This document shows positions 6,638 to 12,693 of a DNA stretch of 13,618 bases, piece after piece. The DNA is taken from contig JBBRYY010000081.1 of the NCBI GenBank assembly GCA_038237245.1, positions 1 to 13,618 on the forward strand, given 5' to 3'. Below the pieces are notes generated by a model that was given only the letters and a program-made list of their open reading frames with translations, was not told where the DNA came from and did not search any database. Made by a program: the position numbers and the translations under genes. How positions within the stretch are numbered: the stretch's first letter is position 1; each line of letters opens with the position of its first letter. The stretch is from FEN-1250 sp038237245. Lineage in GTDB: Bacteria; Gemmatimonadota; Gemmatimonadetes; Gemmatimonadales; Gemmatimonadaceae.

Positions 6638-7855
6638 CTATCTCGGGAGCGCGTCGGGAAAGAGAGCGCGCATCACCGCGTCCGCGACCACGGCGCGCAG
6701 CATGCCGAACTTCGGCGTGTCGCGCGTCGGGTTCACGCGGTTGGTGAGCAGCACGATCACGATGTCTCGGGTCGGATCCACCCAAATCGACGTGCCGGTG
6801 TATCCGGTGTGCCCGAAGCTGCGCGCCGACATGTAGCTCCCAGCCGAGGAATTCTCCGACGGCGTGTCCCAGCCGAGTGCGCGCGATGACCCCTCGGGCT
6901 CGTTCTGCCGGACGGTCCACGTCGCGAGCTCCGCAGGCGGCTGAAGCGCGCCGGGAACGCTGCGCCCGAGCGAGCCCGCGAGCACCCACTCGCCGAAGCG
7001 AAGCAAATCGTCGGCATCGCTGAACAGTCCCGCATGACCGGAGACGCCGCCGAGCCGCCACGCGTTCTCGTCGTGCACGTCGCCGCGCAGCGCGACGGTC
7101 GGGCGCCCGGGCACATTCTCGATCTCCGTCGACGCGATCTCGCTGCGCCACTCGCGCGGCGGCAGATAGCGCATGCGCGTGAAGCCGAGCGGCGCCGCCA
7201 CACGCTTGGCGAAAAGCACGTCGACGCGTTTGCCGTACTGTTGCTCGAGAATCGTCGCGAGCGTGATGTAGCTGAGGTCGGAGTAGACGAAGCGCGCGCC
7301 GGGCACGGTGTCGAGGTTGGCGCCAAGCGCTCGCGTGAGGGCGTCGCGTCTGCTTCCACGGTGCTGCCAGAGCGGGGGCACGGGATCGGGCGGTAGTCCC
7401 GCGTCGTGAAGCAGGAGATCGCGCACGCGCACGCGCGACTTCTCGCCGGTGCCGCGCGCGAATTCGGGAAGGTAGTGCACCACGGGCGAGTCGAGGGCGA
7501 GCTTCCCGTCTTCGACGGCCATCATCGCGAGCGTCGTGATTGCTACGACCTTGGTGAGCGACGCCATGTCGTAGATCGTGCGGCCATCGGGGGGACGCGG
7601 ATCGTCGACGGCGAGCTGCCCAATCGCGTGCTCGAAATGCAGGCCGCCTGCGGAGACCGCAAGCACGGCACCGGGAGCTGCGCCCGCGGCGATCGCAGAG
7701 TCGAGGGTGCGGGATGCCGGGGCGAGCTGCATCGAGAGCGCGGCGCTGAGCGGGATCGGCACCGAGTACGGCAGCGCGGAGTGCGCGCAACCGCTGGTGA
7801 CGAGGATCACAGCCATTGCGAGCGCGCGCGCGAGAGACGAAGCGGTGAGACGCAT
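6638..7855 (-). CDS. Serine hydrolase of the class C beta-lactamase / PBP-like family, predicted lipoprotein
   Basis: The 405-residue protein has a lipoprotein signal (LAMAVILVTSGC, Cys23) and a beta-lactamase-type catalytic domain (about 45-398). The nucleophile motif SLTK is at 99-102, a Tyr motif YSD at 191-193 stands in for the usual YxN, and HTG at 349-351 replaces KTG. The segment DVHDENAWRLGGVSGHAGLF (about 259-278) resembles the serine-hydrolase module found in some peptidoglycan-recycling clusters, such as the one beside NagZ in Bacillus. That suggests, by inference, cell-wall amidase or esterase activity rather than beta-lactam resistance. ATG 7855 begins the signal peptide; no clear Shine-Dalgarno precedes it. 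It may be co-oriented with, but is separated by a terminator from, the upstream barrel gene. The large antisense frames here are shadows. Fold secure, substrate unknown. Confidence 0.92.
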   Translation of the reverse strand: MRLTASSLARALAMAVILVTSGCAHSALPYSVPIPLSAALSMQLAPASRTLDSAIAAGAAPGAVLAVSAGGLHFEHAIGQLAVDDPRPPDGRTIYDMASLTKVVAITTLAMMAVEDGKLALDSPVVHYLPEFARGTGEKSRVRVRDLLLHDAGLPPDPVPPLWQHRGSRRDALTRALGANLDTVPGARFVYSDLSYITLATILEQQYGKRVDVLFAKRVAAPLGFTRMRYLPPREWRSEIASTEIENVPGRPTVALRGDVHDENAWRLGGVSGHAGLFSDADDLLRFGEWVLAGSLGRSVPGALQPPAELATWTVRQNEPEGSSRALGWDTPSENSSAGSYMSARSFGHTGYTGTSIWVDPTRDIVIVLLTNRVNPTRDTPKFGMLRAVVADAVMRALFPDALPR

Positions 7856-7905
7856 CGATCGAAGCTAACTCGCGCGGCTGTGCCCTCGCGAGTCGTGTGC
7901 CGATG

Positions 7906-7937
7906 AAAAACGGGTGGACGCGGAAGCGCCCACCCGT
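7906..7937 (-). terminator. Rho-independent terminator of the outer-membrane barrel gene
   Basis: Read on the minus strand, ACGGGTGGGCGC pairs with GCGTCCACCCGT (12 pairs, one G-U) around a TTCC tetraloop, running directly into TTTTT. This is a classic intrinsic terminator, 21 bases after the barrel gene's stop. It is the only one in the window with a real T-run, and it insulates the downstream serine-hydrolase gene, which must have its own promoter within 7856-7905. Confidence 0.88.
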
Positions 7938-7958
7938 CATCCCTCGTTCAGCGACGGA

Positions 7959-8576
7959 CTAGAACGCGAAGCCCGCCATCACAGAGAACACCTTGTTCTT
8001 GGAATCGGAGCTACTGAATACCTTGGTGAAGCCCATGCCATAGCGTGCCTGGACGCTGAGCTCTTCCTTGCCGACCTTGAAGCCGAGGCCAGCGCCAACG
8101 ACTCCGCTCACGTCCACGGACTTGGCATTCTCGCCAGCGAACTCGGTGCACGAAGCATTGTTGCTGCCCTGCGTGAGCTCGCACTTCACACGAAAGCCCA
8201 CGGACGGCCCGAGAGTAATGAAGGGAGCAACGGGCGCGTGTGTCGGAAAGTCGTAGCGGAGAAGCACGGGAACCTGCACATAGTCCAAATGGAGGACGAC
8301 GTCGCCGCCTTCCATACTCAGCTTGGCACCTTGCTGGGAATACAGACCATCGATCTCGACTCCGAAATTACTGCCGAGCGTAATGTCCGCGGACAGACCA
8401 CCCACGAACGCCGTGCGCGTCTTGGCGCCGTTGGCGTCGCTGCCGGAAAGATTGGCGAAGTTCGCACCGGCCAGTACACCCCACTGCGTGTGCGGCACAA
8501 CGGACTGCGCAGATGCGGTGGAGACGCCGGCGAGAAGCAGGATCGCGGATGCAGCGATGATGTTGCGACGGTTCAT
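7959..8576 (-). CDS. Outer-membrane beta-barrel protein (PorT-like / OMP_b-brl family)
   Basis: The 205-residue product has a clear Sec signal peptide (MNRRNIIAASAILLLAGVST, cleavage after ASA at 23). The mature part is made of alternating-hydrophobicity strands such as WGVLAGANFANLSG, TAFVGGLSADITLG, GVEIDGLYSQQGAKL, HLDYVQVPVLLRYDF and PFITLGPSVGFRV, which fits an 8- to 10-stranded barrel. It ends in GFAF; a C-terminal Phe is the usual signal for insertion by the BAM complex. Two Cys sit in one predicted loop (CELTQGSNNASC) and could form a disulfide. Such small barrels are often nonspecific porins, adhesins or stability proteins; no substrate can be read. The start has AGGGA (8581-8585) 4 bases upstream. 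A T-run terminator follows the gene, and its leader can form two hairpins. Confidence 0.88.
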   Translation of the reverse strand: MNRRNIIAASAILLLAGVSTASAQSVVPHTQWGVLAGANFANLSGSDANGAKTRTAFVGGLSADITLGSNFGVEIDGLYSQQGAKLSMEGGDVVLHLDYVQVPVLLRYDFPTHAPVAPFITLGPSVGFRVKCELTQGSNNASCTEFAGENAKSVDVSGVVGAGLGFKVGKEELSVQARYGMGFTKVFSSSDSKNKVFSVMAGFAF

Positions 8577-8616
8577 ATAGTCCCTGTTTGGTGTGAAGAC
8601 GGTCGCGAGGGCGCTC

Positions 8617-8670
8617 GGGGCATCTCGCCCCTGTCGCCTGCACGGATCCGCGAAAGGGGCAGCCCGTGCA
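8617..8670 (-). promoter_or_regulatory. Leader hairpins upstream of the barrel gene
   Basis: Two inverted repeats lie 40-95 bases upstream of the barrel start: GGGGC/GCCCC (8617-8621 and 8627-8631, 5-base spacer) and TGCACGG/CCGTGCA (8639-8645 and 8664-8670, 18-base spacer). A poor promoter candidate lies beyond them (minus-strand -10 TCTTAT at 8678-8683, with no good -35). If transcription starts there, both hairpins fall in the 5' UTR and could affect stability or translation. No known riboswitch or thermosensor class is recognised. Confidence 0.25.
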
Positions 8671-9013
8671 ACCGTGAATAAGACGATCGAAGGGTGTGGA
8701 AAGTTTTACATCTATGACTACTATGTCCTAGCCGGCGAAGTCCCTGCGTCGTATGGGTTTACGCTAGACGAATGCCGTTCACTGGATCACTCGTTTTGAC
8801 GCAGCGCTCACTCAACGGCTGGCCCCCGGCCGGGGACCCCGACTCAGCTCCAAACCATGTTTCCGCCGACGATGTCCGAGTAGTCGTACGCGTGGTTGCC
8901 CGGCTTTCGCTCACCCCGCACGCGCCGCATCTTGAGTGACAACGGTGTAAGCGGCCCGTACGTAAGCTGAGTGCGGCAGCTCTTTCGCTCGCGCATCCCA
9001 AGCCCGCTCAATC
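8671..9013. other. Intergenic spacer between divergent barrel gene and DUF305 gene
   Basis: This long stretch has no convincing gene on the plus strand and is less GC-rich than its surroundings at 8690-8770, as expected for a promoter region. On the plus strand GTGACA (8936-8941, 5/6 to the -35) is 17 bases from TACGTA (8959-8964, a poor -10) and could drive the DUF305 gene. A GC-rich self-complementary patch lies at 8822-8837 (CCCCCGGCCGGGGACC). A 50-codon minus-strand ORF (8844-8996) is listed separately. Confidence 0.5.
8844..8996 (-). CDS. Possible small ORF or gene remnant, 50 residues
   Basis: An ATG at 8996 opens a 50-residue frame ending at TGA (8844-8846). Its second half, KPGNHAYDYSDIVGGNMVWS, looks like a genuine protein C-terminus, with well-biased G/C third codon positions and a rare-residue mix (Trp, Tyr, Asn, His). 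Its first half (RERKSCRTQLTYGPL) is less convincing. There is no good ribosome binding site, only a G-triplet before the ATG. It could be a small protein, the eroded tail of a lost gene, or chance. It runs opposite to the DUF305 gene and overlaps the region where that gene's promoter should be, which counts against an active gene. Family not recognised. Confidence 0.2.
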   Translation of the reverse strand: MRERKSCRTQLTYGPLTPLSLKMRRVRGERKPGNHAYDYSDIVGGNMVWS

Positions 9014-9694
9014 ATGATGACGTCGCTCACACGATCCCTGGCCATGCTGACGGTCGCCTTCGCGATGGTGGCCTGCGCCAGCCAGAGCACCGCGAATCGC
9101 GGCGCCGCACCACCCGCTCTCGCGCAGGCGCAGGGCGAGGCTGCCGCGGTCGCCCGCGCCAAAGCGGACAGCATACGCAATCCGTACACGGCTGCGGATG
9201 TGCACTTCATGCAGGGGATGATCGGTCATCACTCCCAGGCAATCGCGATGGCGACGTGGGCGCCCACACACGGCGCGAGCGCATCGGTGCGCACGCTGGC
9301 GGAGCGCATCATCAATGCGCAGCAGGATGAAATCTTGACGATGCAGACGTGGCTCGGCGACCGGAACCAGACCGTGCCCGCGGCGGGCCCGATGAAGATG
9401 ATGATGAATGGAAAGGAGGAGGAGATGCTGATGCCCGGCATGCTCACCGCCGCGCAGATGCACCAGTTGGATCTCGCGAAGGGACCGGACTTCGACCGGC
9501 TCTTTCTCACCGACATGATTCAGCATCACCGCGGCGCTGTCTCGATGGTGAAGGACCTCTTCGCCACTTATGGCGCCGGACAGGATGAACTGATTTTCAA
9601 ATTCGCTTCCGATGTGAACGTCGATCAAACGACGGAGATCGCGCGCATGGAGCGAATGCTCAACTCCTTCGCGCTCGAGAAGAGCACGCAGTGA
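9014..9694 (+). CDS. DUF305 family protein (ferritin-like fold), predicted lipoprotein
   Basis: The 226-residue protein has a lipoprotein-type signal (LAMLTVAFAMVAC, Cys21). It contains the duplicated DUF305 motif: FMQGMIGHHSQAIAMA (65-80) and FLTDMIQHHRGAVSMV (164-179), with paired His72/His73 and His171/His172. DUF305 proteins fold as ferritin-like four-helix bundles, and characterised relatives such as CopM bind copper or silver in the periplasm. The linker between the halves is unusually Met-rich (MKMMMNGKEEEMLMPGM, about 127-143), a typical soft-metal binding composition. The start is ATG 9014 or the adjacent ATG 9017; no strong Shine-Dalgarno is visible. The next gene follows 56 bases downstream on the same strand and is probably co-transcribed. 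Fold assignment is strong; copper binding is inferred. Confidence 0.92.
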   Translation: MMTSLTRSLAMLTVAFAMVACASQSTANRGAAPPALAQAQGEAAAVARAKADSIRNPYTAADVHFMQGMIGHHSQAIAMATWAPTHGASASVRTLAERIINAQQDEILTMQTWLGDRNQTVPAAGPMKMMMNGKEEEMLMPGMLTAAQMHQLDLAKGPDFDRLFLTDMIQHHRGAVSMVKDLFATYGAGQDELIFKFASDVNVDQTTEIARMERMLNSFALEKSTQ

Positions 9695-9737
9695 TCTTCC
9701 GCAGCACCCGCACCCGTCTGCCCTACCCCGCCCCCCT

Positions 9738-9742
9738 GGAGG
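9738..9742 (+). promoter_or_regulatory. Ribosome binding site that fixes the LVIVD gene start
   Basis: GGAGG lies 8 bases before ATG 9751, which begins a lipoprotein signal. The upstream in-frame GTG at 9691, overlapping the previous stop, would add 20 residues before the signal and is rejected. Confidence 0.75.
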
Positions 9743-9750
9743 ATTTCGCA

Positions 9751-11757
9751 ATGGCATCAGTTCTACGTCCGATCGCCGTCCGCCGCCCCGCGCTGCCCCT
9801 CGCAATTGCGGTATTGCTGACGGCCGCATGCAGTCACTCGACGTCCTCGATGGGCGCGAGCGGCGTCGCGCCGTCACCGAACCAATCCGTCGGCGCGCCG
9901 AGCCCCGATCCGCGCATTGGTCTGCGCGCAGGGCTCATGGATGCGCAGGAAGCGACGTGGAATCTCCGCGTCCTCTCGCGCACGCAGCCGTCCGCAAAGT
10001 TCGCCGGCATCACGAACTCCGATCTCGCCTTCACCGGGCCGTACGCGATCCAGGGTAGCTACGCCGGCTACCAGATCTGGGACATCTCCGATCCAAGTCA
10101 CGTATCGCTCAAGACGGCGTACTTCTGCCCGGCCTCGCAAAGCGATGTCTCGGTCTACAAGAATCTGCTCTTCGTCTCGGGTGAAGGGCTCACGGGGCGC
10201 GTCGACTGCGGCGCCGAGGGCGTGAAGGATACGGTGAGCAAGGAGCGCCTCCGCGGCCTGCGCATCTTCGACATCACGGACATTGCGAACCCAAAGAACG
10301 TCGGCAACGTGCAAACGTGCCGGGGCTCGCACACGCACACGGCGCTGGTCGATCCGAAGGATCCGGACAACGTCTACATCTACATTTCGGGCTCGTCGCG
10401 CGTTCGCTCGCCCAACGAGCTTCCCGGTTGCTCCAGCGCTGCGCCCGATCAGGATCCCAACTCGGCGCTCTTCCGCATTGAAGTCATCAAGGTGCCGCTC
10501 GCGCACCCCGAGCAGGCGGCGATCGTGAGCTCGCCGCGCATCTTCAACGATCTCACCAAGCCCGCGCGCCACGGCGAGTCGGCGCTGGACATCGAGCAGG
10601 GGAAGAAGGAGATCGCGGAGGCAAAGGCAAAGGGGGCGTTCACCGCGGTGATCTTCGACGAGGAGCGGGTGCTCCCGAGCGGAATGATCAAGCCGGTACT
10701 CGACAGCATGGTGACCGCGCGCGGCGGGAGTGGCAATCCGACGGCGGCGGACAGCGCGGCGCTTCGCGCGGCGCTTCCGGCGATGATGGCCAAGCGTTTC
10801 GCGCCGACACCGGGCACCGAAAATGCCGGGCCGACGCAGTGCCACGACATCACGGTCTATCCGGCGATCGGTCTCGCCGGCGGCGCGTGCGAGGGCTACG
10901 GGCTACTCCTCGACATTCGCGATCCCGCGCATCCCGTGCGCCTCGCGGCAGTCTCCGATTCCAACTTCTCGTACTGGCACTCCGCGACGTTCAACAACGA
11001 TGGCACGAAGGTGCTGTTCAGCGATGAATGGGGCGGCGGTGGGCAACCGAAGTGTCGCATCACGGACAAGCGCGAGTGGGGCGCGGATGCGCTCTTCACG
11101 ATCGTCGACGACAAGATGCACTTCCAGAGCTATTACAAGCTGCCCGCGCCGCAGACGAAGAACGAGAACTGCGTCGCGCATAATGGTTCGCTCGTGCCGA
11201 TCCCCGGACGCGACGTGATGATCCAGTCCTGGTATCAGGGCGGCGTCTCGCTCTTCGACTGGACCGATGTCGCGCACCCGCGCGAGATCGCGTTCTTCGA
11301 TCGCGGACCAGTGGACTCGACGCGTATGGCGAGCGGCGGGACGTGGTCGGTGTACTGGTACAACGGCGTGATGGTGAGCTCCGAGATCTCGCGCGGGCTC
11401 GACATCGTGGAGCTCGTGCCGAGCGCCTTCATCTCGCAGAACGAAATCGATGCGGCGAAGTCGGTGAAGTGGGACTACTTCAACGCGCAGGGTCAGCGAA
11501 AGTTCGTCTGGCCGCCGAGCTTCGCGCTCGCACGCAGCTACGTCGACCAGCTGGAGCGGTCGCACGGGCTCGCGTCGGACAAGATCGCGGCGGTGCGGTC
11601 TTCACTGAAGCGCGCCGAAGGTGCGTCGGGCTCCGCGCGGCAGACGGGGCTCACACAGCTCGGCACCGAGATCGATGGAGATGCGGCCGGCTCCGGGGAT
11701 GCGCCGAAGGTGCAGAAGCTGTCGGAGGCGGTGAAGGCGCTGGCGACGGCGCAGTAA
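9751..11757 (+). CDS. LVIVD-repeat beta-propeller protein, predicted lipoprotein
   Basis: The 668-residue protein has a lipoprotein-like signal (LPLAIAVLLTAAC, Cys27; the Thr at -3 makes the lipobox imperfect). LVIVD-type blade motifs recur: YQIWDISDPSHV (107-118), LRIFDITDIANP (170-181), LLLDIRDPAHP (385-395), SLFDWTDVAHP (500-510) and LDIVEL (550-555). A His accompanies several blades: SHTHTALVDP (193-202), CHDITVYP (364-371), YWHSATFN (408-415) and CVAHNGSL (474-481). The propeller is interrupted by a charged helical insert (about 275-350). Eight Cys besides the lipid Cys suggest disulfides, consistent with export. The C-terminal 90 residues are helical. The function of the family is not established, though related His-rich propellers can bind metals. 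It is probably an operon with the DUF305 gene upstream. Family assignment is strong; role inferred. Confidence 0.9.
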   Translation: MASVLRPIAVRRPALPLAIAVLLTAACSHSTSSMGASGVAPSPNQSVGAPSPDPRIGLRAGLMDAQEATWNLRVLSRTQPSAKFAGITNSDLAFTGPYAIQGSYAGYQIWDISDPSHVSLKTAYFCPASQSDVSVYKNLLFVSGEGLTGRVDCGAEGVKDTVSKERLRGLRIFDITDIANPKNVGNVQTCRGSHTHTALVDPKDPDNVYIYISGSSRVRSPNELPGCSSAAPDQDPNSALFRIEVIKVPLAHPEQAAIVSSPRIFNDLTKPARHGESALDIEQGKKEIAEAKAKGAFTAVIFDEERVLPSGMIKPVLDSMVTARGGSGNPTAADSAALRAALPAMMAKRFAPTPGTENAGPTQCHDITVYPAIGLAGGACEGYGLLLDIRDPAHPVRLAAVSDSNFSYWHSATFNNDGTKVLFSDEWGGGGQPKCRITDKREWGADALFTIVDDKMHFQSYYKLPAPQTKNENCVAHNGSLVPIPGRDVMIQSWYQGGVSLFDWTDVAHPREIAFFDRGPVDSTRMASGGTWSVYWYNGVMVSSEISRGLDIVELVPSAFISQNEIDAAKSVKWDYFNAQGQRKFVWPPSFALARSYVDQLERSHGLASDKIAAVRSSLKRAEGASGSARQTGLTQLGTEIDGDAAGSGDAPKVQKLSEAVKALATAQ

Positions 11758-11772
11758 GGCGCCAAGGTGGAC

Positions 11773-11795
11773 GCGCTTCGCTTCAGGCGAAGCGC
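11773..11795. terminator. Perfect 9-bp hairpin between convergent genes
   Basis: GCGCTTCGC (11773-11781) and GCGAAGCGC (11787-11795) are exact reverse complements around a 5-base loop, 15 bases after the LVIVD stop. The hairpin overlaps the stop codon of the convergent DUF2277 gene (11783-11785). It could end both transcripts. No clear T-run is present on either strand. Confidence 0.45.
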
Positions 11796-12049
11796 TTCTG
11801 CGTGCGCTCGCGCGCCTTTCGCGCCTCTTCGTCGCGATTGCGCGGAGCAGCGGTGGTCGCGAGCGATTGAATCAATCGACGGGCGGCGGCGGTTACTTCG
11901 TCGACCGCCCGTTCGAACACGGCCTCGTTCGCGCGCGAGGGCTTCGCCGTTCCGCTCAGCTTCCGGACGAACTGAAGTGCGGATGCACGCACCTCATCCT
12001 CCGTTGCGGGAGGCTCGAAGTTCGCGAGCGTTTTGATGTTTCTGCACAT
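11783..12049 (-). CDS. DUF2277 family small protein
   Basis: This 88-residue soluble protein starts MCRNIKTLANFEPPATEDEV, a start that I recognise as diagnostic of DUF2277. The conserved core then runs RASALQFVRKLSGTAKPSRA, NEAVFERAVDEVTAA and the tail RNRDEEARKARERTQKRF. It is predicted all-helical and basic at the C-terminus, without a signal peptide or membrane segment. The function is unknown; the single Cys at position 2 and the conserved MCRNIK start are the family hallmarks. ATG 12049 is supported by an unusually strong AGGAGGAGG (12055-12063) 5 bases upstream, suggesting high translation. It is divergent from the exported protein at 12210 across a 160-base promoter region. Its 3' end overlaps a perfect hairpin shared with the convergent LVIVD gene. 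Confidence 0.9.
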   Translation of the reverse strand: MCRNIKTLANFEPPATEDEVRASALQFVRKLSGTAKPSRANEAVFERAVDEVTAAARRLIQSLATTAAPRNRDEEARKARERTQKRFA

Positions 12050-12209
12050 CGATGCCTCCTCCTCTGCGTGTGGTCACTTCCCCAGCCGCTGCGTCAGGGC
12101 AAGGATGTTTCCACTCGTAAAAGTGCGAACCAATGCCTGCAAATGAAGTGCCTTCCGAGCTAGCTTGTGGCACCATTCCGAGTCGTCATCTCCCGGAGGA
12201 ACGTTTCGC
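12050..12209. promoter_or_regulatory. Divergent promoter region between DUF2277 and exported-protein genes
   Basis: These 160 bases must hold promoters for both divergent genes. I see no convincing -35/-10 pair. Small symmetric elements are present: CACT/AGTG around CGTAAA (near 12113-12126), and GTGCC/GGCAC (near 12150 and 12168) with a 13-base spacer. Their meaning is unclear. Two ribosome binding sites occupy the ends (12055-12063 minus, 12195-12200 plus). Confidence 0.4.
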
Positions 12210-12668
12210 ATGAAGCATCTCATCCGCACCGCTCTCATCGTTGCCGGCGCAACCGCTCTCGCGGCGGCGCGTCCGCACGCCGCGCCGAATCCATTGACGA
12301 TCGTCATCGGCAACGGGCCGTTCACCGGCACGTATAATTCGAATGCGGCGGCGACGATGTGTCTTCACGCCAAGACGGAGCAGTTCTACAGCTCGTCGTT
12401 CAAGAACCTCGAGGCGAAGGGCGCGCGATCACTTGTAGAGGGCATGATCAAGGTCGACACTCCCGATAAGCCCGGTGCGAAGACAGGCGATCTGCACGTC
12501 GTCTTCGGCAATGACAAGAAGAGCGAGACTCGCTACGTTGTCTACGGCGTGCCAATCACGATGACGATGAAGGGCGGAGAGAAGGCCGACCTCACCGGTG
12601 CCGGGAAAACGAAGGACGGGATCGCCATCAGGATCACGGCGAGCTGCGTCGACATCACGTCCATGTAA
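12210..12668 (+). CDS. Small exported protein of unknown function
   Basis: The 152-residue protein has a Sec signal peptide (KHLIRTALIVAGATALAAA, cleavage near residue 24-26). ATG 12210 is preceded by GGAGGA (12195-12200) with 9-base spacing; the in-frame ATG at 12165 lies upstream of this site and is rejected. The mature domain (about 125 residues) looks beta-rich: LTIVIGNGPFTGTYN, GDLHVVFGND, TRYVVYGVPITMTM and IAIRITASCVDITSM. It has exactly two Cys (one in ATMCLHAKTE, one in TASCVD) that may form a disulfide tying the N-terminal and last strands together. The composition suggests a small beta-sandwich. I do not recognise the family. The gene is monocistronic and convergent with the gene on its right. 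Confidence 0.75.
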   Translation: MKHLIRTALIVAGATALAAARPHAAPNPLTIVIGNGPFTGTYNSNAAATMCLHAKTEQFYSSSFKNLEAKGARSLVEGMIKVDTPDKPGAKTGDLHVVFGNDKKSETRYVVYGVPITMTMKGGEKADLTGAGKTKDGIAIRITASCVDITSM

Positions 12669-12669
12669 C

Positions 12670-12689
12670 AACGCGCGCCGGTTCGCGTT
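12670..12689. terminator. Short hairpin between convergent genes
   Basis: AACGCG (12670-12675) and CGCGTT (12684-12689) form a 6-bp stem with an 8-base loop in the 25-base gap between two convergent stops. It is weak and has no T-run. Confidence 0.25.
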
Positions 12690-12693
12690 CGAT

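Noticed and set aside
6225..7940. Long (571-residue) minus-strand frame overlapping the propeller gene and the serine hydrolase gene
   Set aside because: It is very rich in Arg/Ala and low-complexity, has no domain-like motifs, and overlaps two well-supported genes in other frames. It is a high-GC shadow.
9691..9750. GTG start overlapping the DUF305 stop (translational coupling)
   Set aside because: The ATG at 9751 has GGAGG at ideal spacing and begins the signal peptide. The GTG version puts 20 Pro/Arg-rich residues before it.
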